Assembly: GCA_050084985.1 (NCBI GenBank) | Contig: JBITNC010000002.1 | Span: 2,294,001-2,358,000, forward strand | Length of the DNA: 64,000 nt | Direction of reading: 5' to 3' | From: Nageia nagi | Taxonomy: Eukaryota; Pinophyta | In this document: one piece after another, positions 24,901-36,493 of the stretch | Numbering within the stretch: position 1 is the first letter of the stretch | Layout: every line of letters begins with the position of its first letter | Translations under genes and position numbers: made by a program | The notes under the pieces: model-generated | The model's database searches: none | The model's input: the letters and a program-made list of their open reading frames with translations, nothing else | What the model was told of the DNA's origin: nothing

Positions 24901-27900
24901 TGACATCTTTAATGATGGAATTAAGAGAGCAGAGAACAACTATTTACATAATCCAATAGCACACTAAAAACAAAGAATGAAGCAGAATTTGTCTGCACTT
25001 AAAAGCATATGTCAATTGCTCACATTGGATTTATTAATTCATTGAGACAAAGGTTATTTATATAACCTTATGCAAGCTTAATCAAACCCACTTAACATGC
25101 CTGATCAGCACCTAAACCATCTTAGTTGGTTGGGAGCATTCAATATAGGCTTGACCTTGCATTTGTACACATGGGAATAGAACAGGACACATGTGAACAA
25201 TTATAGACAGCTCCCATGAAGTAAATATTATAATATGATATTCTTACACCTTAAGATTTACTTCATTTATTCCTAACCTAATTTCATTTTTGAAGTACTG
25301 AATTTTTTGAATGTTGAGGGGCTTGGTGAATATATCAACCAATTGCTCATTTGTTGGCTTGTAGATCAAACTACTTGTCCATTCTAAATTTGCTTCTTGA
25401 TATAATGATGGTGCACCTCAATGTGTTTGGTGCGAGCATGGAACATTCGATCCTTGTAATCTTCAAGCCACTTTGGTTGTCCCAATAAATCTTGGTTGAT
25501 GCTCCTTGTTGAAGACCAAGATCACACATGAATTGTCAAAGCCAAATGGCTTCCCTGGTTGCTTCTACAACAACTTTGCACTCTACTTCTATGGATGAGA
25601 GTGCAATTGTGGGCTGTTCCTTACTGCTCCATGTAAATGATGCTGAACCAAGATAGAAGCAGTGTCTTGATGTAGATTTTCTGTTGTTTGAACAATTTGC
25701 TTAATCACAGTTTGAGTTTACGTTGTTGTAAGAGGCTCTTTTTGTAAGGTTGTGATAGTGGTTTTGTTGGATTGGTTGTTGAATTGTGCAAGTGGTGGTG
25801 CTCCTCATAGGATAACCAAGTCCATTGGTATCATCACAGTGAGTGCTTCTTACCATTATGTTGTGATTGTAGCTTCACTTTCATCAAGAATATTTTTGTA
25901 TCATTGTTTCATTGTAGACTTATTGTATTGATCATAGTGTCTAAATTTCATTACCATTAATTAAAGTGGTGCATCTAGATGAAAGATAATTGCAAGAGGA
26001 AGGTTCGGTATTATAGTTCCTCATGTGCTAAAATAGTTGACATATCCTTCAAGTTTGAAGTTTGCATTGTGAACAAACTTCAAGCCAAATTGCAAAGTGC
26101 CTTGTAAGTACGTTAACAGTCTCTTTCCTGCTTTCCAATGACTTTGTTTAGGACATTTCATGAATCTAGATAGCATACTTACTAAATACAACATATTTGG
26201 CCTATTTGTAGTCAAGTAGATTAGACTACCAACTAGTTGTCCAAACAGGGTTCTATCTATTGGTTCTCCTTCTTCCTCACTAGCAACCAATTTTGTGCTA
26301 GTTTCCATGGGAGTTGGAGCTGATTTGTAAACTTGCATTCTGAACTTTTGCATTATTTCCTTGGCATACTTAGATTGAGAAAGGAAAATCTTTCTAGGCT
26401 TTTGCCAAACTTCTACTTTAAGACAATAATGGAGCAGGCCTAGATCTGTCATCTCAAAGTTCTTCTTTAGATCTTGTTTGAGACTATTAATCTCCTCTTC
26501 ATTATCACCTGATTATCAAATCATCCACACAAACAATTACAAGAAATGTGATAATACCATTTCTAATCGTCTAGTAGAAATTCAAATCAACATAAGACTT
26601 CTGGTATCCAGTTTGGTGTAAGTACTCTACCAAGCTCTAGGAGCTTGTTTCAATTCTAATGTGCCATTTTGAGGCGACATACAAGTTGCTCTTTGCCTGC
26701 TTCTATATAACCAAGTGGCTGCACCATCTACACTTCATCAATTAAATCTCTATTGAGGAAAGCATTCTTTACATCAAGTTGATGTAGTCACCACTTGTAT
26801 TGAGTTTGCCAAGGCAAGAATAACTCTGATGGTGATCATCTTGGCTATTGGCATGAATGTCTCTTCATAGTCTATGCCATGAATTTGATTGAAACTTTTG
26901 ACAACCAATCTTGGCTTATGCTTGTCAATGGTACCGTCTGATTTGAATTTGGTCTTTTAGACCCATTTGCAGCCAAAGGTCTCCTTTCCTGGAGTAGTTT
27001 AACAAGATCCCATGTCTTGTTTTTCTTGATGGCTGCCATCTCAATATTCATTGCAGCTTTCCATTTTTGATCTTGGCAGGCTTCTTCATATGTGGAGGGC
27101 TCATAGGTATTCAACACTTGTGACATAAGTGCAACATTTTCGGATTTTGTCCTCATCTTGGACTTTCTTTTTCCCTCTACATATCTCAATTGTGCTTAAG
27201 TTATAGTTTTAAGGTACCATTTGGGCAGCTTCTTTGAAGAGGATTCATGGGAAAATTTTTCTTGTGCTTCAGTATCACTTGTCAAGTTACTTTCTTGATC
27301 ATTGGATGTGGGTGTGCTAAATTCTGGCTATTCTCTAGCTATTCTATGTTCAAGAAGTTCCAACTCCTTAATGCAAGAGTCTATGATGCCTTCATCAAAG
27401 ATTACGTCTCCTAGATACATGAACTTTCTTGATTTTGATTTCATAGATCCTATATGCTTTACTTGCATCATCGTAACCAACAAATATACATTTGCTACTA
27501 TTATCAGGTAATTTCTGCCTTTCTCCTTTTGGAACGTGCATATGGACAATACCAAAAATTCTAAACACGAGTAACATTGGGCTTTTTACCAGTCAAAACT
27601 TCTTTTGGTGGCATGTTTTGAACAACTTTTGTGGCACTTCTATTTGTCAAGTAGCTAGTTGTCCTCAGTGCTTCTTTTCAAAATATGTTTGAAAGCTTCT
27701 TTGCCTTCAACATTGATTTTCCCTTCACAACCAAGGTGTGGTTCATCCTTTCTGCAACTCCATTTTGTTGAAGCATATATGGCATTGAAAGTTGCCTGTT
27801 AATAGCTTCTTGTTTGGAAAATGTAGTAAAGGCTTTTGAGGTAAATTCATGTCCATTGTTAGTCCTGAAAATTTTGTTCTTATTGTTTTCATTCTTAGAT

Positions 27901-30900
27901 TCTGGGTTGAATTATTTGAATGCATCAAAAGTTTGAGATTTGTATTCGAGAAAATAAATCCAAGTATGCCTTGAGAAATCATCTATGAATGTGATGAAAT
28001 ACTTTGCGGCACCAAGAGATGTAGTTCTAATAGGGCCACATAGGTAAGCGTGTACCAACTCTAGCTTTGATTTGGCTCTCCAAGTTTTATCTTTTTTGAA
28101 CTTGTCTCTATGTTGCTTGCCTTTATGCAAGCTTCACACAAGCATTTATTTGTTGCGATCTTTGGTAGTCCATGCACTATATTCAACCTGCTCATGTCGT
28201 TAAGATTGGAATAGTTCAATGACCTAGGTGTTTGTGCCAAAATTGGTCTTTTTATAATCCTTTGGAAATCATTCTTCACTACGAGTGACAAGTTTATATA
28301 AGCTAGATGCCTCTTTGCCTACACCAATTACATTATTGACTATCTTGTATCATACACTTGTCTTTTCTAAGTAGGATTTTCATGTTTTGTTGACTTATTT
28401 GTCTAATTGAAATCAAATTTTTCTTCATGCTAGGTTCACACAAAACATCATTGATGTAAGTCTTCTTACCATTAGGCATTTTGATGGAAGCACAATTCAT
28501 AGCAAAATAGCAAATTCCAATTTAAAACTTATTACTTCAAACTTAGATAAATTCCCAAAAGTACCAAATGATGACCTTACTTATGCAAAATATTTAAATT
28601 ATTCAAATAATTGCTGAAATACTCATAAAATTAGGACGATCATGCAAGTGCTCAAAATAAGGAAATTAGGGCAAAATACACCATGTGTCCAACTCATGCA
28701 TAAATATTCCAAAATTAAGGTGAATCAATGAGATAAAATTATGCGATAAATACCAATATTTCCGAAAGACTTAGATGAACCAAGAATGGACCTCAAAGAG
28801 CTCAAAAATGTCTCTAAGGAGGTGATGCCTCACCAGGGAGCTATGACACCACAATGAATATTTCGAAAATGCACCAAATGGTCTCCTTGAAGTTGATATC
28901 TCACTTCCTAGGGCAAGGATGGAATTCAGGATCCACTCTTCACTTTCGAAACTAGGCAACTGAGGTAGATCTTCACTCGAATTGCATTAGGGCTATATGA
29001 GGCAAATTTTCTGAATATATGAGGCGCTAGGGCGTATTCCACTAAGAGGGGTTTCGTCCGCAAGATGGGGTTTCTCCTAAAGGGTTTTGCCTCCACAAGA
29101 GGATGTGAAGTTGTGCGCTCCACCAAAGTGGGTTTGATAAAAGATAGATGATAGATATACTCCAGTGATGCTTCCTTCTCCTTTTATAGAGAGCAAGGAG
29201 ATGCATTATTCTAATTTTTGGTTGGCCTACCCAACCCAGTAATAAAATCACTCCTAGAAATAATAATTAACCTTCCTAGTTGGGCGTCCACCCTTGAGGG
29301 GTCAAATTAGATCAAGTTGCAAATATGGCTCATGCACAATGATAAATCATAAATAACTCCTAATTTAACTTAAAATCACTCTAACACCCCCAGAAGAGGG
29401 ACATCCACCTTGGGATGCTTAATTTAATGCATTTTTGCATCCAAGATTGAGGCGCTCATCATCATAGGGTCAAATTCATATTTTATTGTGTCCCACCAAG
29501 ACCAGCCTATTACAAAAATATTAAAATATTCCTAATTGCTAGAAAAATACAATGAAGAGGAGTGTCCCACTTAATTTGGCATGTAATAATGGAATGCCTT
29601 AATTATGGAATATTACAAGCTAGATGCCTCTTTGCCTACACCAATTACATTATTGCCTAACTTGTATCATACATTTTGTCTTTCTAAACAAGATTTTCAT
29701 GTTTTGTTGACTTATTTGTCGAATTGAAATCAAATATTTCTTCATGCTAGGTTCACACAAAACATCACTGATGTAAGTATTCTTACCATTAGGCATTTTG
29801 ATGGAATCTTTGCCAATTCCTTTCACTTGCAACATTGAGTTGTTGCTAAAGGTGGCATTTCCTTCTTCCATTGCTTGGATGTCATGAAGCCAATCTTCTT
29901 TTCCTTTCATGTGCCTTGTAGCAGTAGAGTTAATGTACCACATTTGGGCATCATCATTATGTTTTGACTCGTATGCAACACAAATTTGTGGCCATCTTGT
30001 TTGGATGCATAATGGCCACCTTGCTTCTTTTGATTATTACTTTTCCTTTTTTTATGACCCTTCTTGCCACAATAAAAACATGTGACAACCTTCTGCTGTT
30101 GAGGCTATATTTGGTTGTGATGCTCTTCGATCATTTTCACAAAAAACTTTTTTGCTTTAAGTTATTTAACTTTTGCTGCATAAGCTCTAGAAGAATCTTC
30201 TTCTTCATTGTTCATGTTGCAACATATGCCCTCTAATTCTGTGACGTCCTATTTGGGTCAATGATAAATTGTATCATGGCCACTTTGTTTTCTAGTCTGT
30301 GTTCATGTTCATGTTGTAATTGTGTAACTCAAGCAAGAGCTTGTGGTCTGCGGACCCCACTGTGAGCCAAGCAATGGGATGTCTCTCCTTGAGTAGTGAT
30401 GTGGTGTAATGTGATGGGTTATCCCGGATTGTGGGAATCCTTAGGTAGGTATGTGTCATGTATGTTCAAGGTGCACAGAGGAGCTTGCCAGCGTTGGGAG
30501 GACCCCACATACCCCACGTTGGATCATGAGACTTTACAGACCCCCACGTCAGGCCAGAAGGCCATTTGGACCCCACGTCAGCCTTGAGGGCCTTTATGAT
30601 CTCCACGTTGGCATACTAGGCCAATAGGACCCCCACGTTGGCATACTGGGCCAATATGACCCCCACGTTGGCACTATTGACTTGTTGACCCCAACGTTGG
30701 ATTAGAAATGGCTTGGGGTGTATCAAGGCATAACCTGTGTACATGAGAGACTATATATTGAAGATTAAGCCCCATTATGAGGTTACCACTTATCATATAC
30801 TTTCTATACTAGTCTCGATCAGGCAACAAAGTCTTTGCAATGCTGAGCAACTATTCCTAGATGACGTTTAGAGGAGTGGCAGGGTTGGGATCCTGACATT

Positions 30901-33900
30901 CTACGGCTTAGGTGGGTCACCTAGCCCATCCGGTGGAATTTCGAGAACGAGCTTCTACCGTTAGTGGTTGCCAGGATTCGAGGAGACTTCTTTGCAGGGA
31001 GGGATTCAGATTGTTGAGGAAGTCAGTCTAATCCTATTGTTTGGTTTGGCTTGTTAAGGGTTTGGAACCCTAGATCTGTTGTTGTACCTCCATTGTATAT
31101 TCATTGTCTCTCGTAATAAAAGACAATTCATTGTGCCCCTTGTGATTGTGTTGTTCCATTATGTGTTCCATGTGTTAGATATACTGGTGTGGGAAGCTTC
31201 ATACTTGTCTTGTATTGCATTCGTTAGTGCTATTGTGTTGTGCATTGTTGTTGTTAGGCATCCGTAGGGTTTGCAAGGTGTTGGAGGAGCCCTAGGGGAT
31301 GATGTCAACATTTGGTGGCACTCGTTTGGTGTTGTGTGTTGTTCGGAAGGCCTAGGAGGCCCACATTGGAGTGTTGAGGGGTTTGTGTGCCCTAGAGGGC
31401 AATCGTGGGATTGTGCTTGCATTGTGGTGTGGCCGTTGGGTGTTTGAGGGTTGCAAAAACCCTAGCATTGTTTGTTTTTGATTGAGGGTAATTTTGGATC
31501 CTCACAACTTCATCGAATGTGAGGTACCAAGGTGATTGTCTCACCTAGTGACTTCAACTAGTTTGTGATGCCTTTTATGGATTGCACGTGTTCTACTATG
31601 TTACCACTTAACTTCAAACTGTAAAGTTGTTGCCTTAATGATAGAGCATGAGCTTCATTCTTGTGCTTAGATAGTCATGATGGAGTCCTATGCTCCTTTT
31701 GCAGGTAGTGACATTTTCCATATTCTCAATAATGCCTTTACATATTGACAGGTTAATCAAGGTAAGGGTGACATGTTTTGTGTCATATTCAACTTTTGCT
31801 ATGACATCTGTTTGATTGCTTACTATAGTGCCTTCAACATGGCTCCACAAATCATGAAATATCATCAAATTCTTCTTTAGATGCTTCTATATCTTGAATC
31901 TTTTAGCTTCAAGAAGCTTTTCGGTTAGTGCATTCAACAAAGTGCTTTGATTTGCCATTTGACGCTTGATTTGTAACAATACAAGGGGACTACAAGATGT
32001 GGGGTCCACAAAACAATTGTGGGGTCCACAAAACTATTGTGGGATCACTAAGGCAATTTAACAACTATGGGACTCGAAAATATTTTATGCAAGAAATCCT
32101 TACAATATGTAAGTGCAAAGTGTGCCTCAACGAAGATGGTAGTGCTTGCCCAAGATGATGTAGAGGAAGAAGTGAAGTTGAAAAATAGTGAAGCCAAAAA
32201 TGATGGTATTGTGGAGGCCATGAAGCAACGATGTGGTGGATCAAAGAGATGGATGGGCCCGAAGGGCTTCCTCTATTGGAGCAAGTCAAAAGGTTGCAGA
32301 CACACATGATAGAGTTTGTGTGTTTCGCTTTCGTTTCATTACATACAAAAAGTACAACAACTTGAAAAAAGCAAAATCTAGTAGTTCAAAACCATTGGAT
32401 TTCAAAGTCGAATGCGATTTTGGTCTCAAAAAAGGTGGATAATGGAGTCAATTCTTCCTGGTAGTGTATGAATAATGGTGCTCCAGTCGTCGGAAGGAGG
32501 GCTTTGATTTTGGTGCACAAGCTTCACTACATGATCAACAGAGCTTAAGCAAATAGCTCAAACAACAAACATATCTTCTGTACAAGTAGGGTGTGTTGGG
32601 CTGCCTTAGCTTTAGATTGAAAAGTTACTCCACCGTCAATGAAGTCCTTGCAATTTTTCACTAGATTAAATATGTGAATCAAGTGCAAGGAGGCATTTGT
32701 GATTCAAGGCCTATGCTTAGATATTTAGTGAGGGGTGTCGTCATAATTGACACGATCATTGCGTTGGCTCATGATCAACATCTTCATAGACTGCAAAATG
32801 AAATGACCATCCTCCTTGACAAATCGCATGTATGATGCATTGCTTGCACAAAGAGATGAAAGAGTGGTGAAAACGAGGCATTGATACCAATTGATGCAAT
32901 TAAGAGAGCAGAAAACAATTATTGACAATAGCATACTAAAAAAAAGAATGATGCAGAATTGGTCTGAACTCAAAGCATATGTGAATTGCTCACATTGGAT
33001 TTATTAATACATGGAGACAAAGGCTGTATATATAACCTTGTTCAAGCTTTAATTAAAACACACCTAATGTGCTTGATCAGCACCTAAACCCTCTTAGTTG
33101 GTTGGGTGCATTCAATACAGGCTTGACCTTGGATTTGTGCACATGGCAATAGAATAGTCTATATGTGAACAGTAATAGACAGCTACTATAAGAAAATATT
33201 ACAATATAATATTTTAACATTTAAGAAGTGGAAGGCCATGGTGGACGAGATGGGGGCTGTAAAAAATTGGAGTGAGTAAAGTGGTAAATTTTGTTCAAAA
33301 GAGTTGATGAAGTTTTGTGAAGACCATGGCATTGAAAGAGTTCATGAGCATGGTAGGCAGCATGATACATTATATATGTTCAGGTTTTGAGTATTGGATT
33401 GACATAGTTGTTGCGGCAACATATATTCAAAATCTGCGTCCAGCAAGTGCAAATGAGGACAAGACTTCCTTTGAGATGTCTTGTTATAGGAAGCCCAAGG
33501 TTGGGAACATGAAGGTTTTTGGCTGTTTGGCATATGCTTATCTTTAGGACAAGTTAAGGAAAAAGATTGAGCCAAATAATATTCCATGTGTGTTTGTTGG
33601 GTATTCAAAGGCAAGCAAAGAATACCAAGTTTACAATTCAAAGACCAAAACGTTCATTGGATCTAGAGATGGGATCTTTGATAACAAGGGAGTATATATA
33701 ACAAGTTTGTTGAAAGCTTGTGAGTGTTGGAGAGATAAATGGGGTTTTGGATCAGCCTCTCCAAATACACCACTATTACCATCATTCTCAAATGGCATAA
33801 GTGGCACCTATTCTTCATGTGAAGATGATTATGATAGTGACAATAGTGATGATGCTCCAATCGGCAAGTCTGAAAGCATTGCTAGTGGTAAGAATTTTTT

Positions 33901-36442
33901 CAAAAATTGTCCATTCAGCAAGGATGATGAGGTTGAAAAGGAAATTCAATTCTCTTCCATATCATGGTTGGTGGTCTTATCTTCTTTACTCCTTCAATAT
34001 TGGATATTGCATATTTGATGAGTTTAGTGAGTGTGCTTATGGCTGGTTCTTCAAAGCTTCATGTGCGGGCAGCAAAGAGGATACTGAGGTATGGGAAAGG
34101 TAATTTGGAGTTTGGGGTGAATTATTCTTATGGCTTTGATTTTGGATTGATAGGATTCACGAATTATGATAGGTGAGGCAGTTTTAGATAATTAGAAATT
34201 AACTTCTGGCAACAATTTCTCACTTGGCTATATTTTGATCACTTGGAGCAGAAGCACGTTTTTAATGCAGGCAGAGCCTGTGGCAGCTACAGTGGTGGTG
34301 GCTCAGTTGCTATGGTCTAGGAAATATTATGTGATTTAGCAGAGGAGTTGTTGACAACCATTACATTTTTTTTGTGACAACCAAAGTGCAAACAAATCAC
34401 ATGGAATCCTGACCAACATGGGAGTTCCAAGCACATTGATCTTTGGTTTTATTTTATAAGAGGTCTGATACAAATAGGTGATGTGGATTTACAATTTTAC
34501 AATACCATTAATCAACTTGTAGATATCTTCTTTAAGGGTGTGGAGATGAAGCAATACTGTAAGTTTACAGGACAAATTGATGACATTCTTGGTGGTCACA
34601 GGGAAGAGTGAAGGGTTAACTATATAATTCAGACAGCAAACAATATCAAGAGGACTTGATTTGTGACGTTTGGGGGACTTTCAATGACTTAAGAGAAGTT
34701 GTGGGAGGTCGCAGAGGTGTAGTGGCACATGTCATTGTTGAGTTTTGGCAAGATCTGAGTGAGGTATCCGTTACCTACCCCCACTTGAAAGGATTAATAG
34801 CTCAAGGTTTCTGTCTTGAAATGTATATACTTTGTGACAAAATTGTGGAATGATCTAGTCAAGTAGAGATGCAACTGTTAACCCACCTTTTTTATAGGCA
34901 TCTGGAGTATGTTTCTAGCTTTTCAAGCTGGTTTCCGAAAAACAAGAAAATATTGTCACAAGTGTAGCATTGGCTGAATCGTTATTTTTTCTCCGGTTTC
35001 TTAAGCTCTTTCATCGATTCTATCAAGTCTAAATACAAACTACATTTCACGAATTGTAAAGAGACAAGAGTATAACGTTATCTGATCTTTTGGAGATCAC
35101 TTAATGGCGGAAGAAGATGGAAGATGTGAAAGGCCAAGTTTGAATGAAAGAAACACTTCTAACTGACATAAGAAAGAAACATGTTAAGAATACATACACT
35201 TTGAATGCAAAATATAAAAAGAATAGTAACTCAAAACACTTCAAAAGATATTCAATCAACTTCTTTAAAACTCTAAGTTCTCAAAAGAAAGGAACTCAAA
35301 TGCTTATGAAAATGAATTTAACACATGCCATTCATATTCCCAAAAAAATGACGACTTGTTTCTTGACATTGCTCTTCATAAGCATGCTCCTCCTAGCTCT
35401 AACTATTCTACTTTTACTGCTACTACTCTACTCTCTTTTCTACCCTAATTTAGGTTTACAAAGGATTAGCAAGATTAACTTTATGCATCTAGTAGTAACT
35501 AATAAATATGTATGTAAAGCCTTTAGGTTAATACATGGTTGTATAAGGTTTGAAGTTCTTGGTGACAATTATTAATCTGGCGTTAAGCTTTCATGTCTAC
35601 TATTGTCTAATGTGTCTGTAACCTCCTGAAGTAAGTGTGTCCCAAATTTGAAGATACATAATATTAAAGTACAAAGCCTACTGGTTCTTACATGCTATGT
35701 CTTGTAGGTTCAATATGTTAGGAATTATTACATCATGCGTATAGTGTTAAAACACGTCCTTAACAAAATGCATTTGATTTCGTACAAGTAAAGGGTGATA
35801 GTTAAATGTATTCATGTTATGTGCAAACTGAAAAGTGTTATCTTTGTTAACGTGCAGCACCTCTGAAATTGAGTTTAAATTCTACATTTAAATTCTCTAT
35901 TCTTGATATTGTGCACAGCCTCTTCTACCACCAAAGCTGGCAGAATACCAGAGACTCAGATGCAGAGTATCTTTCCATGCACTTCGTTTTCGCCAAGAGA
36001 TTTGGGAACTTGGTAGTAGAATTGTGCAAAGGTAGTAATCACTATAGCAAAAACGTGTACTAAGCAACATCTCTCCTTTTGTAACCTTCTTGTTAGCTCA
36101 AATCCTTGTATAAGGATGACATGGCTGTTGTCACATGAGAATTATTTTTAGAAGTTGTATTTAACTATATTGTCCTTGACTTCATGGTTTTTCATCATTA
36201 CCAAGTCTAATTCTATTTTGATTTTGTAGACTGCAAGCTTCCGGAAGGCCATATCTGGCATATCACACTGGTTTAGTGAAAGATGCATTAGCATATCATG
36301 GCTGTGCAGAGCTTTTTCAGGTGATGTCTGTTTTTTTTCACAATATTCTCTTCAAGATAATCCACAAATGATCATTGAATTGGAGTTTGTATTCACAAGG
36401 AAATTGAGAATGACTGCTTGTCTTTGAGCTGGATACATACAT

Positions 36443-36493
<51 letters not shown>

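Larger units (their letters stand above)
24913..33219 (-). mobile_element. Inner Copia retrotransposon with two LTRs, nested in the outer Copia
   Basis: LTRs lie at 24913-25248 and 32892-33219 and look roughly 85% alike by eye. TTTAA at 24908-24912 and 33220-33224 is a perfect 5-bp target duplication. The primer site (minus strand TGGTATCA) is at 32882-32889 next to the 5' LTR. Going leftwards: gag (MANQSTLLNALTEKLLEAKR near 31960; ALSLRQQLYSLKLSGN), zinc knuckle CFYCGKKGHKKRKS (about 30085), protease, pre-integrase, integrase (FITFIDDFSRHTWIYFLEYK near 27970), RT (TYEEACQDQKWKAAMN; MTDLGLLHYCLKVEVW) and RNase H (NRKSTSRHCFYLGSASFTWS, about 25650). Removing three later insertions leaves about 5.4 kb, a normal Copia length. 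Many stops; inactive. Confidence 0.92.

Noticed and set aside
31309-31330. tttggtggcactcg, like a Gypsy primer site, which would end an LTR at 31308
   Set aside because: It lies inside the element defined by the target duplication 30235/31507, and excision at 30240-31506 restores Copia gag.
35144-35575. 143-codon open frame with a long Leu-rich hydrophobic run in intron 5
   Set aside because: No family resemblance; the run comes from pyrimidine-rich low-complexity DNA, and the frame lies in an intron on the host strand without splice support.
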